DNA of 64,000 nt from Hyphomicrobium_A sp963724945 (GTDB taxonomy: Bacteria > Pseudomonadota > Alphaproteobacteria > Rhizobiales > Hyphomicrobiaceae). Position 1 is the first letter of the stretch; each line of letters opens with the position of its first letter. This document shows positions 46,176 to 57,515 of the stretch, piece by piece. The translations under genes were made by a program, and so were the position numbers. The stretch lies in the NCBI GenBank assembly GCA_963724945.1, contig CAVRWL010000003.1, forward strand, positions 496,001 to 560,000, given 5' to 3'. Under the pieces are notes generated by a model. It ran no database searches and was not told where the DNA came from. It saw only the letters and a program-made list of their open reading frames with translations.

Positions 46176-46969
46176 TCGCGTTGGACCTTGCGCGCAACGA
46201 TGATGGCTTCTTTCAAGGTGAACATAAGCCCGCCGTCGCTTACGCGAGGTTTAATAACCGCGCCGAGCTCCTCCCCGCCGAGCATGGTCTTGAGCCGAGC
46301 GGCGGTCGCATCATCGCAGCGCATGCGCTGTGTCCAGGGGTCGAAGGCGATGTCCTGGTCGAGGATCTCGTAGCGCGCGTCGACGAAGCCCGCATCGTCG
46401 AGAAGCTCCAGCCATTCAGCGAGCGCCAGGCAACGGCCGTGGCTCGGATCGCGCAGCTTCTCGAACGCGTTGTAGATGATCGCCATATCGCGAAGTTCGG
46501 CGCGCGAGGCTGAGGGCATGGTCGTGGCGTCGGGGCTGATGTTGTCAATGAGTGCCAGCGTCCCGCCAGGCTTCAAGACGCGCCAAGCCTCGCCGACGAA
46601 TGCGGCCGGATCGGGGAAGTGGTGCGCGGCAAGCCGGCACGTGACGAGATCGAAGCTCTCGCTCTCGAAAGGAAGCGCGGCGGCGTTCGCCCGCGCGGTC
46701 TCGACATTTCCTAAAGCCCTGGCCGCGGCGAGCGACCTTGCCTGAGCGAGCATCTCCTCAGTGATGTCGCTGGCGATGACATGGGCGACGTGCGGCGCGA
46801 ATGTGTGCGCCGTGTGCCCGGCACCCGTGGCGACGTCGAGCGCGCGCCAGCCGGCCTGCGGCGCGACAAGCTCCACCACGCGGGTAAGGCTCGGCCCGCG
46901 CGCATGCACCGCCGATCTTGCGTAATCGGCCGCAGCCTCACCGAATTTCTGCTCAACAAGTGAGCTCAT
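46172..46969 (-). CDS. SAM-dependent methyltransferase (class I)
   Basis: A 265-residue Rossmann methyltransferase of the UbiE/Methyltransf_11 kind. Motif I ALDVATGAGHTAHTFA, motif II region DITEEMLAQARSLA, motif III NAAALPFESESFDLVTCRLA, and EAWRVLKPGGTLALID. Starts ATG 46969 (MSSLVEQKFGEAA). Substrate not predicted; similar proteins methylate quinones, arsenic or small molecules. Lies between leuC and the zincin gene. Confidence 0.85.
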   Translation of the reverse strand: MSSLVEQKFGEAAADYARSAVHARGPSLTRVVELVAPQAGWRALDVATGAGHTAHTFAPHVAHVIASDITEEMLAQARSLAAARALGNVETARANAAALPFESESFDLVTCRLAAHHFPDPAAFVGEAWRVLKPGGTLALIDNISPDATTMPSASRAELRDMAIIYNAFEKLRDPSHGRCLALAEWLELLDDAGFVDARYEILDQDIAFDPWTQRMRCDDATAARLKTMLGGEELGAVIKPRVSDGGLMFTLKEAIIVARKVQRE

Positions 46970-47007
46970 CTTCGATGCTCCTTGCCCGGGGCCGCTAACC
47001 GCCCCCA

Positions 47008-48414
47008 TCAACCACCCCAGGTGCGGATGTCGACGAAATGCCCTTCGATCGCCGCCGCTGCCGCCATGATGGGCGACAACAGGTGCGTGCGCCCCAGGCG
47101 CCCCTGGCGACCTTCGAAGTTGCGGTTCGACGTCGAGGCGCACCGCTGCTGCGGCTTCAGTTGATCGGGATTCATGCCGAGGCACATGGAGCAGCCGGGC
47201 TCGCGCCACTCGAAGCCCGCCGCCTCGAAGATCTTGTCGAGCCCCTCCGCCTCCGCCTGCGCCTTCACGAGGCCGGAGCCGGGCACGATCATTGCGTAGG
47301 CGAGCTTTTCGGAGATCTTCTTGCCTTCGACGATCTTGGCGACGGCGCGCAGATCCTCGATGCGGCCGTTGGTGCACGAGCCGATCCAGACGACGTCGAG
47401 GGGAATGTCCGTCATCTTGGTGCCGGGGTTCAGCCCCATGTACTCGAGCGCGCGCTGCATGGAGGCGCGCTTGTTCTCGTTCTCGACTTTGGCGGGGTCG
47501 GGCACCACGCCGGTGATGGCGGCGACGTCCTCCGGGCTCGTGCCCCACGTCACGATCGGCGGCAGCTTGGCCGCGTCGAGCTTGACCTCGGCGTCGAAGT
47601 GAGCGCCTTCGTCGGAATGAAGCGCCTCCCAGTTGCGCATGGCCATGTCCCAGGCCGCACCCTTCGGTGCCTTCGGGCGCCCCATGATGAAGGCGTACGT
47701 CTTGTCGTCGGGCGCGATCAGACCCGCCCGAGCCCCGCCTTCAACGCTCATGTTGCACACGGTCATGCGCCCTTCCATCGACAGGGAGCGGATCGCCTCG
47801 CCCGCGTACTCGATGACGTGGCCGGTGCCGCCCGCCGTGCCGATCTCGCCGATGATGGCGAGGATGATGTCCTTGGCCGTGACGCCCGACGGCAATTTGC
47901 CGTCGACGCTGACGCGCATGTTCTTGGCCTTCTTCTGGATCAGCGTCTGCGTGGCGAGAACGTGCTCGACCTCGCTAGTACCGATGCCATGAGCGAGCGC
48001 GCCGAACGCTCCGTGCGTGGAGGTGTGGCTGTCGCCGCACACGATCGTCGTGCCGGGCAGCGTGAAGCCTTGCTCAGGCCCGACCACGTGCACGATGCCT
48101 TGGCGCTTATCGAGCTCGTTGAAGTACTCGACGCCGAAATCATGAGCGTTCTTGGCGAGCGTGGCGACCTGAATGCGGCTCTCCTCGTCGTCGATGCCGT
48201 GGCTGCGGTCCGACGTCGGTACGTTATGGTCGACAACGGCGAGCGTCTTCTCCGGCGCGCGCAGCGTGCGGCCGGTCATACGCAAGCCCTCGAAGGCCTG
48301 CGGGCTCGTGACCTCGTGCACGAGATGGCGGTCGATATAGAGCAGGCACGTGCCGTCCGGCTGACGGTCGACCACGTGGTCGTCGAAGATCTTGTCGTAG
48401 AGCGTGTTGGGCAT
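47008..48414 (-). CDS. leuC: 3-isopropylmalate dehydratase large subunit
   Basis: A 468-residue aconitase-family protein carrying the [4Fe-4S] cluster. Ligand cysteines in IGSCTNGR and GCSMCLGMNPD, plus the VCGDSHTSTHGAFGALAHGIG block, are intact. The C-terminus ends EGHFVDIRTWGG. Works with LeuD, whose gene is separated from it here by four others on the same strand. Start MPNTLYDKIFD at 48414. Confidence 0.97.
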   Translation of the reverse strand: MPNTLYDKIFDDHVVDRQPDGTCLLYIDRHLVHEVTSPQAFEGLRMTGRTLRAPEKTLAVVDHNVPTSDRSHGIDDEESRIQVATLAKNAHDFGVEYFNELDKRQGIVHVVGPEQGFTLPGTTIVCGDSHTSTHGAFGALAHGIGTSEVEHVLATQTLIQKKAKNMRVSVDGKLPSGVTAKDIILAIIGEIGTAGGTGHVIEYAGEAIRSLSMEGRMTVCNMSVEGGARAGLIAPDDKTYAFIMGRPKAPKGAAWDMAMRNWEALHSDEGAHFDAEVKLDAAKLPPIVTWGTSPEDVAAITGVVPDPAKVENENKRASMQRALEYMGLNPGTKMTDIPLDVVWIGSCTNGRIEDLRAVAKIVEGKKISEKLAYAMIVPGSGLVKAQAEAEGLDKIFEAAGFEWREPGCSMCLGMNPDQLKPQQRCASTSNRNFEGRQGRLGRTHLLSPIMAAAAAIEGHFVDIRTWGG

Positions 48415-48525
48415 TTGCGTGTCTCAACGTGCTGTTGCGCCGCGCGTGCACCTTGCGTGCCGCCTAGATAGCGTCTCGCCTGCCGGCCTGCAATGATCGC
48501 CGCCCGAAGGACCGCGGCGGCGCCT

Positions 48526-49416
48526 TCAGTATTTCCATTGCCGGGCCTTGGCCACCAGGAAGTCGCGCAAGACCTGCACCTTCTTGGAGGCCTTGAGCTC
48601 CTCCGGGTAGACGAAGAGGATCGGCAGCGTCGGGGGATCGATCTCGGTCAGAACCGGCACGAGGTCGGCCTGCTCGTCCGTCATGTAGTCGGGGATCATG
48701 CCGATGCCGATCCCGGCGCGGATGGCGTAGCGCAGCGCCACCACGCTGTTGGCCCTGAAGGCCGGCTCGCGCGGTCCCTTGCCGTCGCGTCCGACCGTCT
48801 CGATCCAGGTGATCGCGCTCAAGTGTTGGGCCGGCTGGCCGCTGTAGGACACGATGCGGTGCTGGTCGAGCTCCTCGAGCGTCTTGGGCGCGCCGAAACG
48901 GCGGACATACTGCGTCGAGGCGAAGGCGCGCACCTTCGAGGTAAAGAGCGTGCGGCGGATGAGATCGGTCTGCCCCGGCTCGCGCGTCCAGATGGCGACG
49001 TCGGCCGCGCGCATGCCGATGTCGACCTGGTCGTCGTTCAACTGCAGCTCGATGCGGATCTCAGGGTAGAGCTCGTGGAACTCGGGCAGGCGCTGCGTCA
49101 GCCACACCGAGCCGAAGCCGATGGGCGCTGTGATGCGCAACTCGCCCGTCGGCTTGGAGGTGGTGTCGGAGAGAAGCGTCTCGGCCGTATGCAGCTTGTT
49201 GATGACGTCCGAGGTCGTGCGGTGCAACAGCTCGCCTTGCTCGGTCAGCACCAGGCCGCGCGCGTGCCGGTGAAAGAGCACGACCTTCAAGTCGCGCTCG
49301 AGCGCCGACACTTGGCGGCTCACGGCGGACTGGCTCATGTGCAGGGCGTCACCCGCATGCGTGAAGCTGCCCGCTTCAGCGGCTGCATGAAAGATCCTGA
49401 GCTTGTCCCAGTCCAT
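48526..49416 (-). CDS. lsrB: LysR-type regulator of the LsrB/VtlR type, cysteine-free
   Basis: A 296-residue LysR protein. The helix-turn-helix region MDWDKLRIFHAAAEAGSFTH and the following ALHMSQSAVSRQVSALE match the start of rhizobial LsrB and Brucella VtlR, which likewise sit beside trxB. The effector domain ends VQVLRDFLVAKARQWKY. Characterised LsrB proteins respond to oxidants through cysteines; this sequence has none at all, so any sensing must differ. Convergent or adjacent to trxB, one gene away. Symbol by similarity and context. Confidence 0.85.
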   Translation of the reverse strand: MDWDKLRIFHAAAEAGSFTHAGDALHMSQSAVSRQVSALERDLKVVLFHRHARGLVLTEQGELLHRTTSDVINKLHTAETLLSDTTSKPTGELRITAPIGFGSVWLTQRLPEFHELYPEIRIELQLNDDQVDIGMRAADVAIWTREPGQTDLIRRTLFTSKVRAFASTQYVRRFGAPKTLEELDQHRIVSYSGQPAQHLSAITWIETVGRDGKGPREPAFRANSVVALRYAIRAGIGIGMIPDYMTDEQADLVPVLTEIDPPTLPILFVYPEELKASKKVQVLRDFLVAKARQWKY

Positions 49417-49657
49417 GGATCGACCCCATCGGACGTCGCAAGGCGCAACTGCCGGCGTGCGGAGAAAGCGACGGCTCTCGGAAAAGTTGCATCTGCGCAG
49501 CGAAGCGCTTGTGCTAAGACGGCCTCGGCTTGTTGCGGCGCAACTTAAACCACCCGGCGGAGCCTGAACAGGGCGCGCACGCCCGAAGACGCGCGGCGCT
49601 GGTGCGTGCGATGAGCGCACGGCGGCTCGGTTAACGCATTGTAGGAGGAACGGGACG

Positions 49658-50545
49658 GTGACAGGACGATACAGCATCAAATCCCTCAGCTGCCTCGCCG
49701 CAGTCGCGGGACTGGCCACGTTGACGACGCAGGCTCTGTGCGAGCCGGTCAAATTGTGGGAGGCGACCGGCCTCAAGACGCCGGAATCAGCACTCCCCGA
49801 TCCCGCCGGAGGCTTCGCCTACGTCAGCAACATCAACGGCGCGCCGACCGAGAAGGATGGCAACGGCTTCATCGCCAAAGTCTCGCTGAAGGACGGCAAG
49901 ATGATCGCGCCCCAATGGGCGACGGGCCTCGATGCCCCCAAGGGCTTGGCGCTCGCGAACGGCCATCTCTACGTCGCCGACATCGACAAGCTCGTCGAGA
50001 TCGATCCTGCCAATGGAAAGATCGTTGCGCGCTATGACGCGCCCGGCGCCAAGTTCCTCAACGACGTCGCCGCCGACAGTCAGGGTCGCGTCTACGTTTC
50101 CGATTCGAGCACCAGCACCATCTGGCGTCTCGCCGACGGCAACCTTGAAAAGTGGATGGAGGGCGAGGCCCTCAAGTTTCCCAACGGCCTGCACGTCATG
50201 GGCGACAAATTGATCATTGCCGGCTGGGGCGCTCCGGGGACATCGGCCCCGAAATCCGCGCCCGCAAACCTCCTCGAGGTGTCGATCCCCGACAAGACGG
50301 TGCACGACCTCGGCGACGGCACGCCGATCGGCAACCTCGACGGGCTGGAGCCGCTCGATGACAAGAGCTTCCTCGTCACAGATTGGGTCGCGGGCGCGCT
50401 TTATAGGATCGACAGATCGGGTAAGGCCAAGTTGCTGCTCGATCTCGATCAGGGCAGCGCCGACATCGGCTACGTGCCGTCCGAGCACTTGGTGCTCATT
50501 CCGATGATGAAGGACGACAAGCTCGTCGCCTACCGACTGGAGTGA
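49658..50545 (+). CDS. Secreted SMP-30/gluconolactonase-like beta-propeller protein
   Basis: A 295-residue protein starting at GTG 49658 with AGGAGGAAC upstream. Signal peptide (LAAVAGLATLTTQALC). Propeller-blade repeats follow: PDPAGGFAYVSNING, LANGHLYVADIDKLVEID, DSQGRVYVSDSSTSTIWRL, LDDKSFLVTDWVAGALYRID, VPSEHLVLIPMMKDDK. The metal site of SMP-30 is not clearly visible, so enzymatic activity is uncertain. Periplasmic. Diverges from lsrB over ~240 bp; a hairpin (50558-50580) follows. Confidence 0.75.
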   Translation: MTGRYSIKSLSCLAAVAGLATLTTQALCEPVKLWEATGLKTPESALPDPAGGFAYVSNINGAPTEKDGNGFIAKVSLKDGKMIAPQWATGLDAPKGLALANGHLYVADIDKLVEIDPANGKIVARYDAPGAKFLNDVAADSQGRVYVSDSSTSTIWRLADGNLEKWMEGEALKFPNGLHVMGDKLIIAGWGAPGTSAPKSAPANLLEVSIPDKTVHDLGDGTPIGNLDGLEPLDDKSFLVTDWVAGALYRIDRSGKAKLLLDLDQGSADIGYVPSEHLVLIPMMKDDKLVAYRLE

Positions 50546-50557
50546 GGCAATGCCTCT

Positions 50558-50580
50558 CCTCTCCCACCTGCGGGGAGAGG
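50558..50580. terminator. Hairpin between SMP-30-like gene and trxB
   Basis: CCTCTCCC (50558-50565) pairs with GGGAGAGG (50573-50580) around a 7-base loop. Also fits the Rhizobiales intergenic palindrome type. Sits between convergent genes. Confidence 0.55.
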
Positions 50581-50586
50581 ACGGGC

Positions 50587-51554
50587 TTACTCGGCGGCCT
50601 CGGCCTCGATCTCCAGCGTCGCGAAATAGCGCTCGGTCTCCAGCGCCGCCATGCACCCCATGCCGGCCGCCGTCACCGCCTGCCGGTAGACCTCGTCCTT
50701 GACGTCGCCGGCGGCGAAGACGCCCGGGATCGAGGTCGCGGTCGAGTCGGGCTTGGTGATCAAGTAGCCGGACGCGCGTCATTTCCAGCTGGCCCTTGAA
50801 CAGCTGCGTCGCCGGCGCGTGCCCGATCGCGATGAAGACGCCATCGGCGCCCCGCTCCTCGGTCTTGCCGGTCTTGACGTTCTTGAGCCGGACGCCCGTG
50901 ACCGACTTGGGGTCGTTGGTACCGAGGATCTCATCGAGCCGTGTGATCCCAAACGACCTCGATCTTGGGGTTCTTGAACAGGCGGTCCTGCAAAATCTTC
51001 TCGGCGCGGAAGTGGTCGCGCCGGTGCACGATCGTGACGCGCTTTGCGAAGTTCGTGAGGAAGATCGCCTCCTCGACGGCGGTGTTGCCTCCACCGACCA
51101 CGACGACCTCCTTGCCCTTGTAGAAGAAGCCGTCGCAGGTGGCGCACGCCGACACCCCGTGGCCCTTGAACGCCTCCTCAGAGGGGATGGCGAGCCAGCG
51201 CGCCTGCGCGCCGGTGCAGATGATGAGCGCGTCGCACGTATAGGTCTCGCCCGAGTCGCCCTCGAGGCGGAAGGGCCGCTTTTTCAGGTCCACCTTCGAA
51301 ATCTGGTCCATGACGATCTCGGTGCCGACGTGCTCCGCCTGGGCCTGCATCTGCTCCATGAGCCACGGGCCCTGGATCACGTCGGCGAAGCCCGGGTAGT
51401 TCTCGACGTCGGTCGTAATCGTGAGCTGGCCGCCCGGCTGCGAGCCCTGGATCAGCATCGGCTTCAGCATGGCGCGCGCCGCGTAGATGGCGGCCGTGTA
51501 CCCCGCCGGTCCGGAGCCGAGGATCAGCACTTTCGCGTGCTTAGGCTGTGTCAT
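50587..51554 (-). pseudogene. trxB: Thioredoxin reductase, two frameshifts (probably sequencing indels)
   Basis: FAD/NADPH enzyme that reduces thioredoxin. Start MTQPKHAKVLILGSGPAG at 51554 (alternatively MASM at 51563). FAD motif GSGPAGYTAAIYAARA, active-site ACATCDGFFYK (CxxC) and NADPH motif VVVGGGNTAVEEA are intact. One extra base near 50940 (DHT|LDEILG) and another indel near 50778 (MTR|SGYLITKPDS) shift the frame. The proper end VFAAGDVKDEVYRQAVTAA ... EIEAEAAE stops at 50587. Neighbour of lsrB, with one gene between. Confidence 0.92.
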
Positions 51555-51784
51555 AGAGGCCATTCTCCAAGGGGAGGGTGCGTCCTGCCTGAAATCCTGC
51601 AGCGCGGCCCTAACATTGGGCGGCACTTAAAGCTGCGCAAGGCCGCCGGTCAATGCGCCCCATCGCGTTGTCACGACGATCCCGCCGCTAGGCGCAGCCA
51701 TCGCGGCTCGTCCCAAATCGTTGTGTCATTCCCGCAAGGTACGTTAGCCTGTCGTCAAAGTGTCAAGACGACTAGGGGTGGATC

Positions 51785-52882
51785 ATGTCGGGCGTCATGG
51801 GGAATGCCGCAACGGCGGCTTACGGGGTCTTCGACGGCATGTGGACGGCGGCCTGCTGGCCCCTCATCGCCATCCTGAATTTCATCTTTCGCCCCGACCC
51901 AGAGACCGGCGACGTCAGCCTCTGGAAGATCTCGATGTGGCTCGTCGCCAATGCGACGATCCTCTATCTCGCCATCGTAGACCTTGCCGCACGGCCGCTG
52001 TTCTGGACGCTGGTCGCGTTCCTGATCATGCACATCCTCATCATGATGAGCTCCTTGCGCATCATGTATGAGGAGAAGCGCATCATGGAGGGATCGCTCA
52101 AGCCCGAGGCCATGCGTTTCTCCGCCTTCGACGCCGTCAACAATCTGCCGATCCTCACCTCCTCGGTGATCTTCTACATTCTCGCTCTCGCCGCCCTCAT
52201 CCAGACCACGGAGACTTGGGGGATCGCACAGATCCTGCGCCACAAGCCGACGCTAATCTCCGAGTACGGCGCCTACCTCGCTTGCGTCTTGAACGAGGTC
52301 CCGATCATCAGCTCGCTCATCAATGCGTGGGCCAATCTGGCCCGTATCTCCGACAACATGACGGCTCAGATCGTCTACAACGGCTGGATCGGCAACGGCG
52401 TGCGGCTGGTGATCACGATGACCATTAGCGTGATCGTGGTGCGCGCCCTTCTTCTGCGCTTCCAGCAGTGGAGCCAGCAGGTTGCCATGGCGCATGCCAT
52501 CGAATCGGGCGCCGCGAGCCCCGAGAACGTCAGGAAGCGGCTGGTGCGCGTGCCGACGACCTTGCGCAATCACCTGATGCACTCCGCGCTCGCCGACCCG
52601 GATACATCGACACGGCGGCGTGCGCTGTCGGCGATGGCGAAGCTCGAGGTGCCCCACTTCGCCCGTGACTTCCTCTTGAAGCTCGACCATCACCTCGAGC
52701 GCGACTTGGGGCTCGCCCACATCCGCGAGGCGCTCGCGGTCATGAACGCTAGCGCGCGCGAGAAAGTGGCTGGCGAGATTGGGCCGGTCCTCGAGCGGCA
52801 GATGGCCTCGATCAGAGAGGCGATCGACATGCAGACGAAAACGCGGCTGGAGGAGATCCGCTCCATGCTGCGCCACGCCTAA
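51785..52882 (+). CDS. Multi-helix membrane protein, unknown
   Basis: A 365-residue protein with about five hydrophobic segments in the first 230 residues (WTAACWPLIAILNFIF, LVANATILYLAIVDLAA, LFWTLVAFLIMHILIMM, SSVIFYILALAALI, LVITMTISVIVVRALL). The C-terminal ~130 residues are soluble and helical (AMAKLEVPHFARDFLL, REALAVMNASAREKV), probably cytoplasmic. No family recognised. Lies 44 bases upstream of the MHS transporter gene, suggesting co-transcription. Confidence 0.7.
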   Translation: MSGVMGNAATAAYGVFDGMWTAACWPLIAILNFIFRPDPETGDVSLWKISMWLVANATILYLAIVDLAARPLFWTLVAFLIMHILIMMSSLRIMYEEKRIMEGSLKPEAMRFSAFDAVNNLPILTSSVIFYILALAALIQTTETWGIAQILRHKPTLISEYGAYLACVLNEVPIISSLINAWANLARISDNMTAQIVYNGWIGNGVRLVITMTISVIVVRALLLRFQQWSQQVAMAHAIESGAASPENVRKRLVRVPTTLRNHLMHSALADPDTSTRRRALSAMAKLEVPHFARDFLLKLDHHLERDLGLAHIREALAVMNASAREKVAGEIGPVLERQMASIREAIDMQTKTRLEEIRSMLRHA

Positions 52883-52925
52883 CGCGAGGAACGTCGAAGC
52901 GGATCTGGAAGGTCAAGGACGCGAG

Positions 52926-54254
52926 ATGGAGGAGCGGATCGCCGGCCGACCGACACAGCCGGTTGCCGACTTGGCCGACACCGCGCGTCGCCTCAAAGCG
53001 ATCCTTATCGGCTCGTCCGGCAATCTCGTCGAGTGGTTCGACTTCTATACCTACTCCGCCTTCGCCCTCTATTTCGCGCCTGCGTTCTTTCCCGCCGAGA
53101 GCCAGACCGCGCAGCTCTTGAACGCCGCCGCGATCTTCGCCGTCGGCTTCCTCATGCGCCCAATCGGCGGCTACCTGTTCGGTCACTTCGCCGACCGGCG
53201 CGGACGCCGCCTGGCGCTGACCGTCTCCGTGCTTTTGATGTGCATCGGGTCGCTGATGATCGCGTTGACGCCGACGTACGCAGAGGTCGGCGTCGCGGCG
53301 CCTTTCATCTTGCTCCTCGCGCGCATGATCCAAGGCTTGAGCCTCGGAGGCGAGTACGGCACCAGCGCCACCTACCTTTCCGAGATGGCGCACCCCGAGC
53401 ACCGTGGCTTCTACTCGAGCTTCCAGTACGTGACGCTGATCGGCGGACAGCTTCTCGCCATGCTGGTCCTGCTCGTTTTGCAGAAATTGCTGCTGACGCC
53501 TCAGGAGCTCGAGGCCTGGGGCTGGCGCATCCCCTTCGCCATCGGCGCCGGGCTCGCTGTCGTCGCCTACTTCATGCGCCGCGACATGCACGAGACGGAT
53601 GCGTTCATGGCGACGTGTCCCACCATCGACGCGCGCCCCAGTCCGCTGCGGGGACTACTTGCCCACCCGCGCGAGGTCGCGATCGTCGTCGGGCTCACGC
53701 TCGGGGGCACCGTCGCCTTCTACACGTACACGGTCTACATACAGAAGTTCCTGGTGAACTCGGCGGGGTTCTCCAAAGACACCTCGACCGTCATCGCAGC
53801 CGGCACGCTGTTTCTCTACATGTGCCTGCAGCCCGTCGTGGGTGCGATCTCCGATCGCGTCGGCCGCAGGCCGGTGCTGCTCACCTTCGGCATTCTCGGC
53901 ACGGCTCTGACGGTGCCCATTCTCAGCGCCCTGCAAGCCACCAAGGACGCCGGAACCGCCTTCCTCCTCATCATGGCAGCATTGCTCATCGTCAGCGGCT
54001 ACACCGCGATCAATGCCGTGGTCAAAGCGGAGCTGTTCCCGACCGGTATCCGTGCCATGGGCGTCGGCTTTCCCTATGCGGTGACGGTGGCGCTGTTCGG
54101 TGGCACGGCCGAGTACGTTGCGCTCTATTTGAAGGACATCGGTCACGAAAGCGCGTTCTACTGGTACGTGACGGGCTGCATCCTCGTCTCGCTCGTCGTC
54201 TACGCACTGATGCGCGACACGAGGGCCCAATCGGCCATGGACCGGCACCACTGA
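52926..54254 (+). CDS. MHS-family major facilitator transporter
   Basis: A 442-residue, 12-helix MFS protein of the metabolite:H+ symporter family. Diagnostic loop GHFADRRGRRLAL between helices 2 and 3, GNLVEWFDFYTYSAFALYF at helix 1, RMIQGLSLGGEYGTSATY at helix 4-5, and ISDRVGRRPVLL in the second half. Relatives carry alpha-ketoglutarate, shikimate, citrate or proline/betaine; the substrate here is unknown. ATG 52926 is preferred over in-frame starts inside the upstream gene. Confidence 0.92.
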   Translation: MEERIAGRPTQPVADLADTARRLKAILIGSSGNLVEWFDFYTYSAFALYFAPAFFPAESQTAQLLNAAAIFAVGFLMRPIGGYLFGHFADRRGRRLALTVSVLLMCIGSLMIALTPTYAEVGVAAPFILLLARMIQGLSLGGEYGTSATYLSEMAHPEHRGFYSSFQYVTLIGGQLLAMLVLLVLQKLLLTPQELEAWGWRIPFAIGAGLAVVAYFMRRDMHETDAFMATCPTIDARPSPLRGLLAHPREVAIVVGLTLGGTVAFYTYTVYIQKFLVNSAGFSKDTSTVIAAGTLFLYMCLQPVVGAISDRVGRRPVLLTFGILGTALTVPILSALQATKDAGTAFLLIMAALLIVSGYTAINAVVKAELFPTGIRAMGVGFPYAVTVALFGGTAEYVALYLKDIGHESAFYWYVTGCILVSLVVYALMRDTRAQSAMDRHH

Positions 54255-54357
54255 AGGCCACATCCTGCGCGGCGCCCCTGCACAGCCTTCCTTTCTTTGT
54301 CTCAATCTCCCGATAAGCAACCGCTGCGCTTTTCAGCTCCAAGGGATTTCCGCCGCC

Positions 54358-55164
54358 ATGACCCGTGCATCGCTCAACCGAACGCTGCGCCACGTGTACC
54401 TTGTCCTCGGTCTCGTGCTCGCCGTCTCCATCGCCGCAAAATTCGCTGACCGCTTCTCGGCAATTTCCGGAACAGCGCTCGAGCGAGCCGCAGGCGACCT
54501 CTATGACTATCTCAAGGATATGGCGCTGGTGCTCGTCACGGTCGTCGCCACCTATCTCGCAAACGTCTTCCAGAAGCGCTCGAAGTTCGTCGCCAGCCTC
54601 GAGGAGGAGTGGCGCGGCATCGTGCGCACCAAGTCGGCGCTCTTTGCGTTCTGCGAAAGGCAGAGCCCATCAAGCGAGGACTACCTCGGCGCCTTCTGCC
54701 GCATCAGTGAGACCATCGACAATATGCGGATCGTCTACCGCAACGCCGGCGAAACCGACGAGCTTGTGGGCCTCTACCCCTATGCGCCGCTCCACGACAT
54801 GCGCCGCGTGCTGCAATCGATCGACCCGCGCAAGCGGGCCGACGTGCCGGCAGAGGAGATGAAGCTCGTCCGCGATGCCATCCTGCAATCCTTCTATGCG
54901 TTGCGGGAGAACTTCCTGGAGGAGCTCGACCTCGAGGAGCCCTCCCATCCCTTGCTCATATCCGGCGGGCGCCGTCTCAAGTCCCCCGGCGCGACCGGCC
55001 GGGCCCAGGGGCGGCAAAAACGCCAAGCCAAGCGCCAAGCCGATAAGACGGCCCTGCGGCCCGACATCGAGTCGCTTCTTCGCCGTCTTTACCAGGACGA
55101 GCAGCGAGGGCAGGGGGCGCCCTTGCAACCAGAGGGCATCCCGGACCAGCGCATGCGCGCCTGA
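54358..55164 (+). CDS. Membrane-anchored protein, unknown
   Basis: A 268-residue protein. Two N-terminal hydrophobic segments (VYLVLGLVLAVSIAAKFAD, LKDMALVLVTVVATYLANVF), then a ~120-residue helical domain (SLEEEWRGIVRTKSALFAF, VYRNAGETDELVGLYPY) and a basic C-terminal tail rich in Arg/Gln/Lys (about 205-240). No family recognised. bipA follows after 65 bases; shared transcription possible. Confidence 0.65.
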   Translation: MTRASLNRTLRHVYLVLGLVLAVSIAAKFADRFSAISGTALERAAGDLYDYLKDMALVLVTVVATYLANVFQKRSKFVASLEEEWRGIVRTKSALFAFCERQSPSSEDYLGAFCRISETIDNMRIVYRNAGETDELVGLYPYAPLHDMRRVLQSIDPRKRADVPAEEMKLVRDAILQSFYALRENFLEELDLEEPSHPLLISGGRRLKSPGATGRAQGRQKRQAKRQADKTALRPDIESLLRRLYQDEQRGQGAPLQPEGIPDQRMRA

Positions 55165-55229
55165 CCGCGCTGGCGCACATTGGTGCGATATGCTACGTCC
55201 GCGCACCTGTTGCAGCGCACAAAAGCCCG

Positions 55230-57056
<1,827 letters not shown>

Positions 57057-57142
57057 GGAAAACTCAGCCTGCGCATTTTCCTGCGCCGTCTCCTGCGCGT
57101 TATAATGTAGCGTCAAGGCGCGGCTCTACACGAGGAGGATCG

Positions 57143-57397
57143 ATGAAAAAGCTGATGACAGCTGCGTTTGCCGCAGCCCTGTTGGGCGCCCCCGCCTTTG
57201 CCGACGAAAAGCCCTCCGATGCCGATGCGGCCAAGATCAAGGCGGCGGCTTCTGAGTGGGGCTGCGAGGGCGGCACGTATGAGAAGGAATCAGAGGCCAG
57301 CGGCACGTTCGAGGTCGACGATGCCAAGTGCCATGGGGGCCAGTACGATCTGAAGCTCGACGGCAGCTTCAAGATGATCAACATCGATCGCGACTGA
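57143..57397 (+). CDS. Small secreted acidic protein (PepSY-like), unknown
   Basis: An 84-residue protein with strong ribosome binding site GAGGAGG (57132-57138) and signal peptide LMTAAFAAALLGAPAFA. Mature part of ~60 residues has two cysteines (SEWGCEGG, DAKCHGG) and QYDLKLDGSFKMINIDRD at the end, the layout of short PepSY-domain or DUF1344-like proteins. Periplasmic. Followed by a strong terminator (57429-57466). Confidence 0.75.
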   Translation: MKKLMTAAFAAALLGAPAFADEKPSDADAAKIKAAASEWGCEGGTYEKESEASGTFEVDDAKCHGGQYDLKLDGSFKMINIDRD

Positions 57398-57428
57398 GGC
57401 GCCGCTCAGCGGTACAATATGAGTAACG

Positions 57429-57466
57429 GCATGCGCCGGCCGGCTTTCCGGCCGGCGCATGCTTTT
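57429..57466 (+). terminator. Strong intrinsic terminator
   Basis: A perfect 15-bp stem (57429-57443 with 57448-57462, CTTT loop) followed by TTTT. The best terminator in the window; it ends the bipA/small-secreted-protein transcript. Confidence 0.9.
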
Positions 57467-57515
57467 AGAGCGGTGCTGCTCCTGCTAAGCACGGCGCAGC
57501 GCTGCGAGGCCTTGA

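Noticed and set aside
47038..48471. 477-residue plus-strand frame opposite leuC
   Set aside because: Shadow of leuC, which carries intact cluster ligands.
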